This document shows positions 56,298 to 64,000 of a stretch of DNA of 64,000 nucleotides, piece after piece. Every line of letters starts with the position of its first letter. The stretch's first letter is position 1. Position numbers and translations under genes: made by a program. This DNA comes from Hysterium pulicare CBS 123377. Lineage: Eukaryota; Ascomycota; Dothideomycetes; Hysteriales; Hysteriaceae. The DNA is taken from contig AJFK01000854.1 of assembly GCA_000467715.1 (NCBI GenBank), positions 18,983-82,982 on the forward strand, read 5' to 3'. Under the pieces are notes generated by a model, which made no database searches, was not told where the DNA came from, and saw only the letters and a list, made by a program, of their open reading frames with translations.

Positions 56298-57611
56298 TTA
56301 CAGATGCACCGCCAACCTTTCCGGCAACGACTTAGCTGGCGAAACGATCCACGGCACAGGCTGAATCTCCGTAGCCCAGCGCTCCTCCGCTCTAATATAC
56401 TTTCTCAAATCTTCCGAATAGACTCTGCCATCCTTGTTCCTCGCCATCTGCATTTGCCTATCAAACTCCGCACGCGTAGAACAATAAATCCTCTGATACG
56501 CCTCTCTGATATCCTCCGCATCACAACCCCACACCAACCCCTTCCCCTTCCCATCACCTGTAGCAAGATGCTTCCATCTGGGATCAGTGGGCGTCCTCCC
56601 CACCCCAAGATTCTGCCACACCTTCAACGTAACGACTACATGCGGTCCTTCACAGCGAGCACTCCGCTCCTCGTCATCAGACCGCTGGACATCGATATAC
56701 ATGCCATATTCGGTAGAACAGAAGCCACATTTAAAATACCTGACCCCGCGCACGCCTCTCAAATTCGCAACTTCTCGCGCTACGCCCATGTTCAGGTGTC
56801 CACAGAACCAGAATTCGAGACCGCATAGAAAATTCACGATGTGGGTTCCGGAGAAGGAGGAGTTGATGAAGCGGATGGGGAGCGGCTCGAAGGTGTATGT
56901 AGAGTGCAGGAGAAGGCGGTCGAGGACTATACGCGGGGTGAAGGAATATGTCAAGAGGATATTTGCGATATCATCTAGCTTGAACGTTCTGGTACCGGAG
57001 CATTGGAGTGACTGCAGACAGATACCATTTCCCGCTCCCTTGAAATGCCTATCCATGATCCCCCGAACCATCTCGAAATCTATAACGTAGATTGGGAAGT
57101 TTGGGGTTCCGTAGCTTAGTACTTTCTTCCTCTTTCCGAAGCCCATTCCTAGCCATATATTGAGCTTTAGTCGTGACATGCGGCTCACGTGCCGGTGGCG
57201 GAGATGGAAAGATAGACATTGTGGACAGCGCCACCATTCCTCGGGATCGTAATCTCTTTCAAATATATCCAGCATCTCGAGATGCTGAGCCCATGATGCA
57301 GTGCCCGCTTTACTCATCGCGCGCCATGTCTCTGAGCCCAGAGAGTGGGCTAGAGAACGGCTTGTTAGTGCCAGACATGCGGTTTCTGCTTTCGAGAGAT
57401 AGCTGGTTATTTGGTCGAGTAGCTCAGTTGGGAGGGTTTGGAGGTGTGATTTTTGGGGGTTCTGGGGAGATTTTTGGTCTTTGCGTTTGGGTGTTGAAGT
57501 TGAAACTGTGAGGCTATTTTTAGATTGGGGCTCGAGAGGTGAGGACCAGAGCTTGTGGTATGTGCATGATGTAGGACTCGTTCGACATGGAAGATTGATA
57601 GATGAAGGCAT
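56298..57611 (-). CDS. F-box domain protein
   Basis: A 437-residue intronless gene. After a Ser/Thr/Lys-rich N-terminus of about 57 residues comes an F-box: LQTLPTELLDQITSYLSKAETACLALTSRSLAHSL, the LPxELLxxI...L......L.LTSR pattern common in fungi. A WW(R/G)CPQC segment near residue 127 and CGFCSTEYG near 293 contain Cys pairs that could bind metal. The C-terminal part (AEDIREAYQRIYCSTRAEFDRQM) looks helical. It is convergent with the other F-box gene on the plus strand but not closely similar to it by eye, so tandem duplication is not evident. The target is unknown. Confidence 0.78.
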   Translation of the reverse strand: MPSSINLPCRTSPTSCTYHKLWSSPLEPQSKNSLTVSTSTPKRKDQKSPQNPQKSHLQTLPTELLDQITSYLSKAETACLALTSRSLAHSLGSETWRAMSKAGTASWAQHLEMLDIFERDYDPEEWWRCPQCLSFHLRHRHVSRMSRLKLNIWLGMGFGKRKKVLSYGTPNFPIYVIDFEMVRGIMDRHFKGAGNGICLQSLQCSGTRTFKLDDIANILLTYSFTPRIVLDRLLLHSTYTFEPLPIRFINSSFSGTHIVNFLCGLEFWFCGHLNMGVAREVANLRGVRGVRYFKCGFCSTEYGMYIDVQRSDDEERSARCEGPHVVVTLKVWQNLGVGRTPTDPRWKHLATGDGKGKGLVWGCDAEDIREAYQRIYCSTRAEFDRQMQMARNKDGRVYSEDLRKYIRAEERWATEIQPVPWIVSPAKSLPERLAVHL

Positions 57612-57869
57612 TACTTAAGTTTGACGCTGAGAAACAGAGTATTGAGGGATGTAGTTGGGATTCAATTCGATGGTTGCCTGAAAGTTGGAGGGCTTGCTTT
57701 TCTGAGGCTGAGAGGTAACTAGGCAAGGCTGGGAACCATAAAGACTGAAGAATCTTTACTTGAAAACCACTTCCATATTTTTTTTATTAGCAAGCGCGAA
57801 TACTGCTTCACTCCCAGAGCGACTTCATCTTTATTGTGAACATTAGCCTAGCCGGCTAGAAGTCGAGGT

Positions 57870-60695
57870 ATGGAGCCCCTCGCAGCTATCAGCCTTGCGG
57901 GAAACATTCTACAATTCATCAACACCACGGCCGGACTCGTGTCGGCGACCCGTCAAGTGTCTAAATTCGGAGCGAAACATGAATATTTGGAATTAGAAAC
58001 ATTGGCAACTGAGCTTCGTGCTCTAGCACAGCGCGTCACTCCCCCGCAGATTGAGAATGATCAAACCTTAACCAAAGAGGAACAATCACTTAGGATTTTA
58101 GGGAATCAATGCTTAGAGGTCGTCGACGAGTTGCTCGAGTTGCTACAGACATTGAAACTGAAAGGGTCGCCCAACAAATTTGAGAGCTTCTATCAAGCGC
58201 TTAGGAGCGAATGGAAGAAGGACGATGTCGAAGCTCTTCAGAAAAGACTGGATCGAATAGGCCAGAACATAACCATGCATCTCACTCGACTAAACCAACG
58301 CAAAATGTTTGCCCGACTAGACGAGCTTACAGCAGCTCATCGTCGACTAGAGTCTCATCATGTTTCCGATGTTAACCGGTTGAAGCAAGACTTCAGGGAC
58401 ATATTTCAAGATATCACGGAGAAATCTTCGAAGTCTCAGACTCTTGACAGCACATCTAACATCCTCCTCCTCGCTGCTAGCAAAGGAATTCAATTATCAG
58501 CCGAGCAACTCATTTTGGAGCAGCTATGGTTCGATACGATTGATGACCGTTATTCAGCTATAGCCTTGGCACACGAAAAAACGTTCTCGTGGATCTTAGA
58601 TGATGGGACCCCTAAGGTCGGACAAAGTACTCCAGCTGGCTTTGTGGAGTGGCTTGTCTCGGACGATGACCTCTACTGGATATCCGGAAAGCCAGGATCG
58701 GGCAAGTCGACACTCATGAAGTACTTATGCAATCATGCAGAAACGAAGAACTGTCTGCAAGTCTGGTCGAAGAAGAATCGGCTAGCCAAAGCAGACTTCT
58801 TTTTCTGGAACGCGGCCAGGAACGGATTGCAGAAATCTCAGCAGGGCCTTCTCCGTTCCCTCATTTATCAGATCCTGCGACAATGTCCTGACATTATTGC
58901 AGAAGTCTATTCTGAAATATGGCAAATTTACAATTCGGTTGATATGTCTGAGAGCCAACGAGCATTTGAAACTCTTCCTATTCCGATGAATACGCAGGCT
59001 TTACTTAGAGCCATTCGACGCATTGTTGCTACGACAGCAGACTCCGGAGCGCGATTTTGCTTTTTTATTGATGGGTTAGACGAGTATGACGGAAAGCCCG
59101 AAGAGATCATCGAGATTGTCACTGCTATCAGAGCGTTGTCTAATGTTAAGCTCTGCGTATCGAGCCGCCCTTGGAACGCATTCGTACAGAGCTTTGGGAG
59201 ACAAGGTGTGCCGAAAGTGTATATGCAGGATTTTAACAGGGAAGACATCGCAAAATACGTGCACGACAGCTTAGAAAAGGATGAGAATTACCAAGACATG
59301 GAGGATAAGGACACGGAAGGTGCCAAACTTATCTGTGAAATCAGTGACGCGGCTCAGGGTGTCTTCCTGTGGGTTTTCCTCGTCGTCCGGTCCTTCAAAG
59401 AGGGCCTTACAAACGGAGACCGGATCATCGACTTACAGGAAAGATTGAAAACACTACCAAGAGACCTAAATGAATATTTCAAAAGGATGCTTCTATCCGA
59501 TACGGCCTCTGACCCAAAGCCATCATACCGACGACAATCTGCGCGAATTTTTGCCGTGACCTTGGAAGCAAAAGCTATTCTACCCTCAATGGTCTACTGG
59601 TTTCTGACTGAAAAAGATGAAACCACACCTGGCTACGCCATGGAACTCGATGTAGAGCCAGTGACCATGCAAAAAATGGCACAGCGACAGAAATTAGTAG
59701 AAAGGAGACTCAACACCTATTGCAAAGGCTTACTAGAGATTCAGTATCTGCCCCAAGAACGTAAGTTCGACCAGCTCCCCTTCAGTACTCTCTTCAATAG
59801 AAGAGTGGACTTCATTCATCGAACAGTGAGAGACTTCTTGCGGACGCCGGAGACCCAATCTTTTATCAGACATTGGAAAGCGTCCGGATTCAACCCCGAT
59901 GCGAGTATATGCAATGCACTATTAGCATTGCTTAAGTCTATACCCCAGGATGGCGAATATTTCCAACAGGCACAAATGGAAGGACCGATCCCAAAGCTGA
60001 TTGATACTTTCTTCAACCATGCGAAAGCGCTGGAGAATTCACACTATACCCTTCTGGCAGAGATATCACTGGTAGATGAGCTTGATGCTGTATTTCGAAG
60101 ATACCAAAACGTTGTTAGCCGGGCGGCAATAACCCACGTCCTTGGACGCTCCACCGTGCTCGAAGCGAGCGTGAAGAGGGGCCTTGGTCAATATGTCACT
60201 GAAAAGCTCCGGTCTCCCGAAGCCGGCGTATCTGGCCTTGCCTTGGAAGATGCTGTAAACAACCTCGACTTGGACCTGGTTCGAATCCTACTGCAAAAAT
60301 GCGCCCAGCCAGATGCTTCCAGAGTTAAACAAAAGACATGTTCGGGCTTCCTATGTAATCACTATAGGAGGGGACATGAGGACAGGACCCCGAAAGAGGC
60401 AGAGTTGATTTATCGTATTCTACAAGAGCTAATGAAACACGGTGTCGACCCTGACGCGACCTGCGGCATAGAAGGGACGGTAAAAGAGAAGATGAAGCAG
60501 ACCCTGGATCACAAGCATTGGGTTCTTATACAATCCGAATTTAAGCTCGACTCTCCTGATCCTGAGCCTGAGCCTGAAGCTGCGGAGTTTTCGCACCTTG
60601 CTTCACCTAAGCAACTAAGAGAGGAAAACGAGACTACGGGCCGTAAAAAGCCATCATTTCGCAAGAGATTGCGTAACATCCTCAAGATCAACTGA
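57870..60695 (+). CDS. NACHT-domain STAND (NLR-like) protein
   Basis: A 941-residue intronless protein of the fungal NOD-like receptor group. Residues 1-150 form a helical N-terminal domain (PLAAISLAGNILQFINTTAGLVSATRQ, EYLELETLATELRALAQRV) like that of many fungal NACHT proteins. The NTPase has a P-loop WISGKPGSGKST at about 270-281 and a Walker B with the NACHT-typical CFFIDGLDEYDG at about 396-407, followed by VKLCVSSRPW (sensor 1). A winged-helix-like region and a VDFIHRTVRDFL motif follow, as usual. The C-terminal 180 residues have a weak ankyrin-like stretch (ALEDAVNNLDLDLVRILLQKC) but no clear repeat array, so the sensor domain is short or diverged. The protein may detect non-self cues and trigger cell death, by family analogy. 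Confidence 0.9.
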   Translation: MEPLAAISLAGNILQFINTTAGLVSATRQVSKFGAKHEYLELETLATELRALAQRVTPPQIENDQTLTKEEQSLRILGNQCLEVVDELLELLQTLKLKGSPNKFESFYQALRSEWKKDDVEALQKRLDRIGQNITMHLTRLNQRKMFARLDELTAAHRRLESHHVSDVNRLKQDFRDIFQDITEKSSKSQTLDSTSNILLLAASKGIQLSAEQLILEQLWFDTIDDRYSAIALAHEKTFSWILDDGTPKVGQSTPAGFVEWLVSDDDLYWISGKPGSGKSTLMKYLCNHAETKNCLQVWSKKNRLAKADFFFWNAARNGLQKSQQGLLRSLIYQILRQCPDIIAEVYSEIWQIYNSVDMSESQRAFETLPIPMNTQALLRAIRRIVATTADSGARFCFFIDGLDEYDGKPEEIIEIVTAIRALSNVKLCVSSRPWNAFVQSFGRQGVPKVYMQDFNREDIAKYVHDSLEKDENYQDMEDKDTEGAKLICEISDAAQGVFLWVFLVVRSFKEGLTNGDRIIDLQERLKTLPRDLNEYFKRMLLSDTASDPKPSYRRQSARIFAVTLEAKAILPSMVYWFLTEKDETTPGYAMELDVEPVTMQKMAQRQKLVERRLNTYCKGLLEIQYLPQERKFDQLPFSTLFNRRVDFIHRTVRDFLRTPETQSFIRHWKASGFNPDASICNALLALLKSIPQDGEYFQQAQMEGPIPKLIDTFFNHAKALENSHYTLLAEISLVDELDAVFRRYQNVVSRAAITHVLGRSTVLEASVKRGLGQYVTEKLRSPEAGVSGLALEDAVNNLDLDLVRILLQKCAQPDASRVKQKTCSGFLCNHYRRGHEDRTPKEAELIYRILQELMKHGVDPDATCGIEGTVKEKMKQTLDHKHWVLIQSEFKLDSPDPEPEPEAAEFSHLASPKQLREENETTGRKKPSFRKRLRNILKIN

Positions 60696-61214
60696 ACTTA
60701 CTCTTAGATAAAAACTTCGTGGGCGACGACAATAGATTCCCACATTGATGTCATATCAAACTTAGCCTGGTCGGATTTCCTATTTTCTATGAACTCGGCA
60801 GTTACGTTATCCGTTTGTAAGGTGCAAAAGCAGTCTCCTTAACATCTTCGAACTCAACGGCTCTCCTTTATAAAATCCCTCAACATAACACCCACGAATG
60901 TTCTCATAACACCCTTAAACCTTGCGGAACATCATAGAACCCAAATAATGAGCCGGAAAGTAAATCAAATCGGCTTTCTCGCGGCTTGGGGAATCTGGCC
61001 ACGCGAAGGCACTCCTAAAGCTTGTGGTTGGGGTTGAGGGGTAAAGTTGGTTGGAACGCCGAGGGTGAAAGATACTGAGTGTGGGGTGTGAAGGAAGAGC
61101 TGGATTCAAGATTAAGTGAGCGTTGACGAACCAAGGGAAACTATCTTAAAGTCTGATACGACTGAATATGATATATCGAAGACGTAAAGTCCCGTGACAT
61201 TTTCGCTTCCACCA
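60696..61214. other. Intergenic, convergent gene ends
   Basis: It lies between the stop of the NACHT gene and the stop of the O-methyltransferase. Only short frames occur and I see nothing in them. Confidence 0.6.
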
Positions 61215-62702
61215 TCATTCCTGCAACTGTGCAGCAATCATAGTACAAACACTCCCCTCCGGCTGCTGAACATCCACAATCTTCAACCCCTCATCCGCTC
61301 TTCCAAGCAACTCCGTCCAATCCGCCAACGTCCTCTCATGACTCCCCAAAACCGTCATCATCTGCATATCCAGCCTCCTAATCGTCCTCACCACCCCCCT
61401 CGGTATATGTGCGGTAACCTCAGGCGGCGGAATCACGCTCTCCGCAAGCACGATATACCCACCCTTCTTCAACTTGCCACTATTGATGAGGGAGCGTAGG
61501 ATCTGGATGCTGTGCTCGTCGTTCCAGTCGTGCAGGATGTAGCGCATGAAGTAGACGTCTACGGATGCATCTGGGAGAGAGGATGGTTGGGGCTCGAAGA
61601 AGTTGGCGGCTTTGAAATCGAGACGGCCGGATTCTAGGAGGCTGGAGTGGTTTTCTTGCGCTTCGGCTAGACTGTGCGATGTTTGGCCTGGGAGATCTTG
61701 GACGAGGAGGTGGAGGTTCGGGAAACCTTCAGCGAGAGCTATGCTGATTTGTCCGGGTCCACCGCCGACCTAGTTTTGTGTAAGTGGATCTTGATTTCAA
61801 TGAATTTGATGATCTAGGAGGAAAGTGTAGGATTGGGCTCGAAGTATGGACACTGGCACTCACATCAACGACAAGGGCATTCTTCGGTAATTTCGCCCAT
61901 TCAAACCCTTTAAGAACATGATCGGTTGCAAAACCCGGGCCTTTAGTCCACCACCGCATCGAATTAGTGAACTTTTGCATGCGACCCTGGGCCTCTGGAT
62001 CGTCAGATGCAAACCACTGGAACATAGGTAACTCTGTGTTGTAGGCTAGATTCAGTCCCGTATGGTTTGGTCCTTCATCGCGGGGCCATTTCTTGAGCGC
62101 TTCTACAACCTTGGCTGTACTGGGATACACTTCGTCGGCGTTATTGGATAGAAAGTCGCGTGCGAGTTGGTCTTTTAGCAATAGCAATGAAGGACCATTG
62201 TGGGCGACTTGCCCGGGCTTGGGTTCGCAGAAGACGCCATTGGTCATTGCATAGCGCAGGATTCTTGTTACGAATCCGACGGCCAGAGGTGGTTGGGTCT
62301 TTGCAGCTACCTCTTCGAAGGGAACACTTCCTTTTTCAGGAACATTCTCGTAGAATTTGAAGTGAGAGATTGCTCGCATTGCTGAGCTAGTATGATGCTG
62401 GAGATCTGTTAGTAATTTTCTGTACGAATAAAGGAGGTTGTGCGTACTCCACCCCAAGCCCGTTCCAGAAGCAGCTCCCTTGGTCCCAAGACATTTTCGG
62501 TCAAGGTATCGCACAGATCCAATATGGCTTGACGAGCGTCGAGGACTTGTTTCTCGGAAGAAGGAGCAGGAAACTCGGGAGCTGCATCTGCACTGATGGA
62601 AAGTGGCGGCAAGTTATTCTTATCAAGGAATGCGTCAATGATTTTTGCAGACTCAAGTAGCTGAGTTGCCAGAGCCGTCAGAGAGGACGTCTGTGCAGCC
62701 AT
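61215..62702 (-). CDS. SAM-dependent O-methyltransferase, secondary-metabolism type
   Basis: A 447-residue enzyme of the plant/fungal O-methyltransferase 2 family. Three exons on the minus strand: 62702-62448, 62397-61864 and 61769-61215, phase-0 junctions. A dimerisation domain (about 90-200) with VPFEEVAAKTQ and AMTNGVFCEPKPGQVAHN precedes the SAM-binding motif VVDVGGGPGQISIALA, which is split by intron 2. LDFKAANFFEPQP, YFMRYILHDWNDE (with the catalytic His of the family) and the late PDMQMM-like RRLDMQMM follow in the standard order. Such proteins methylate hydroxyl groups of polyketides and related aromatics, as in the sterigmatocystin/aflatoxin pathways. No synthase lies in the window, so a cluster, if any, continues past 64000. 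The ATG at 62702 is chosen since the frame upstream starts only at a non-ATG codon. Confidence 0.9.
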
Positions 62703-63812
62703 TGCTAAGAGATGGATCTTTCTCAATCTTTGGCGCGGTGTGTGGGACGTTATACAGGGCCATGGTTCGAATATAACTCATCTGTAGGTGCCTACTACAG
62801 AAGGGCTTACCTAGGTATGTGGAGAGTCAAGTTGCAAATCCTACAAAGGATTGCTTACTGTGTATTCCGCCATTGGCTAAATGTAGCTAGCAAGACACGT
62901 ACAATAGGGAAGCTTCGTTGCAAGTACGGCAGGAGAGCGTTTGCTCGGGTGGTTCTTGGGGTAAGCGAAATGCAACAGCTCGTAAGCAACGCTCTGTTCT
63001 GGTCATGTCAGGGCGGGGTGCTCGATGTTGGGGGCTAAAAGACGTTTTTTTTGGTGCCAGTAGCAGCACAGCCTAATGAGCGCCAACAAGCAAACATGGG
63101 TCTGATTTGTCGAGGAGGCACAGCAGTGGCATCGTCAAGTGATGTGAAGGACGGCAAGCGTTGTTGGGAGGCCTGAAAGAGGGGCGAAAGATACGGAGGC
63201 GCAAGTTGGGGTTGGTTGCGCAGACGGGAGGTTCGCGTTTCCCCCCGACGTAGGTAAGCACAAGACGACAGAAGACGACTATGTGACCGTGGGAGAATCC
63301 ATTCGGGGACTATCGCCGACCTCAATTTGTTAACACATAGCGACAACCTTCACCTGGGCAGCATCCAGGAGCGAAGTCTGCGGGTCGCTGTGGTTGCTTG
63401 AAAGGTGCTCGCAAACGGGGAGCCTGAGGCTTCGATCGGCTCACTCACCCCAACCGAACCGGCGGGGAAGAGCGATGCGTCACAACGACACACCCTCATT
63501 ATCCAAATGCATCCCCTTCTTCCTTCATCGCTGCCTAAGCCTTTCCCCTTCATCCTCCAAAGTCTCAAGTCTCATGATGACTGGAAAAAACCAACGGCGC
63601 AGGTCGAGTTCTTCGACAGATCATGCCCAGTGATTGGCTCGAGCCTGGTGAGATTGAGGCTGAGACCATTGCCCAAAAAAATTTAGACTGTCTACAGCCC
63701 GTTGGTGGTGCTATTTAAAATTTCGCGGTACCCCCCGAAATCGCCGTGATGTCGACGACTCAGATGTTGTGCATGTTTCCTCTTTTGTTTCTTTCTATTC
63801 CTTTTTCTCGTA
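62703..63812. promoter_or_regulatory. Divergent promoter region, O-methyltransferase and partial gene
   Basis: About 1.1 kb between two divergent starts. Frames such as 62712-63038 on the plus strand start at ATG but show no protein-like pattern. A TATTTAAAA run is found at 63712. There is no other clear site. Confidence 0.45.
63712..63720 (+). promoter_or_regulatory. TATA-like element before the partial gene
   Basis: TATTTAAAA stands 93 bases before the ATG at 63813, with a pyrimidine-rich leader between. Confidence 0.35.
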
Positions 63813-64000
63813 ATGTCTTTTCATATTAAGTCAGTGGAGATGGATAATGATCATGAGGCAAGAGTTTGGGATGAGGAGAGCAAGTTGCTCGATGGGCGGC
63901 CTAGCATTGAGGAAGGATCCATTGAAGAGATGGCAGGTGATGAGCACGCAGGTCTCGTCAGGAAGCCGCGATGGGAGACATCCTTTTCTTCCCGCGATGT
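63813..64000 (+). CDS. 5' end of a gene cut by the window edge
   Basis: ATG at 63813 (after CTCGTA) opens a frame that runs without stop to 64000, giving 62 residues. They are hydrophilic and acidic: MSFHIKSVEMDNDHEARVWD, then ESKLLDGRPSIEEGS and VRKPRWETSF. No helix or motif has been reached yet, so a family cannot be named. An acidic cytosolic tail before a membrane helix would fit several families, including UstYa-like (DUF3328) proteins that often occur in metabolite clusters, but nothing here proves that. It is divergent from the O-methyltransferase. Confidence 0.5.
   Translation, partial: MSFHIKSVEMDNDHEARVWDEESKLLDGRPSIEEGSIEEMAGDEHAGLVRKPRWETSFSSRD

Noticed and set aside
57418-57434. 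tRNA A-box-like TAGCTCAGTTGGGAG
   Set aside because: It lies inside the coding region of the F-box gene, and no B box follows within 60 bases.
62712-63038. Plus-strand 108-codon frame divergent from the methyltransferase
   Set aside because: It begins with ATG but has no conserved pattern and sits within the probable shared promoter.

Overview
This window looks like chromosomal DNA of a filamentous ascomycete (Pezizomycotina). Genes are mostly 1-3 kb and are broken by GT-AG introns of about 40-90 bases. The families present are typical of that group: a Zn2Cys6 regulator, many major facilitator transporters, a HET-domain remnant, a NACHT STAND protein, F-box proteins and a PF10337-type membrane protein. 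I cannot fix the class from sequence alone; Leotiomycetes is a guess. No rRNA, tRNA, CRISPR or intact transposon was seen.

Layout. 1-3216 holds no gene I can support. 3217-22530 is an accessory stretch dominated by transport: a sugar transporter, a DHA1 pump divergent from a Zn2Cys6 regulator, a DHA2 pump divergent from an NAD(P)-dependent reductase, a second DHA1 pump, an F-box gene and a third multidrug-type transporter. 23140-33239 is a housekeeping block: a VWA-domain protein with a QGQYG-repeat tail, a Utp8-like small-subunit processome component, and a large Bre4-like membrane protein. 33311-42692, all on the minus strand, holds a two-pass membrane protein of unknown role, a C2H2 zinc-finger protein, a decayed HET gene, a protein with a fungal STAND-type N-terminus, and a GPI-anchored wall protein. 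42693-47549 is gene-poor with a probable small cysteine-rich secreted protein. 47550-54358 has a Sac7-type RhoGAP, the mitochondrial chaperone Tim9, a possible 41-residue peptide gene and an Asp/Glu/hydantoin racemase. 54806-64000 has two convergent F-box genes, a NACHT STAND protein, a secondary-metabolism-type O-methyltransferase and the 5' end of a further gene cut by the window edge.

How genes may work together (inference). The regulator at 8568 shares a promoter region with the DHA1 pump at 7855 and may control it. The HET remnant, the STAND-N protein and the NACHT protein belong to fungal self/non-self recognition families, but only the first two are neighbours. The O-methyltransferase may mark the edge of a metabolite cluster beyond 64000. 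Intron boundaries were placed by eye, by keeping frame and family motifs; starts are ATG codons.

I found several oddities but no system I can claim is new.
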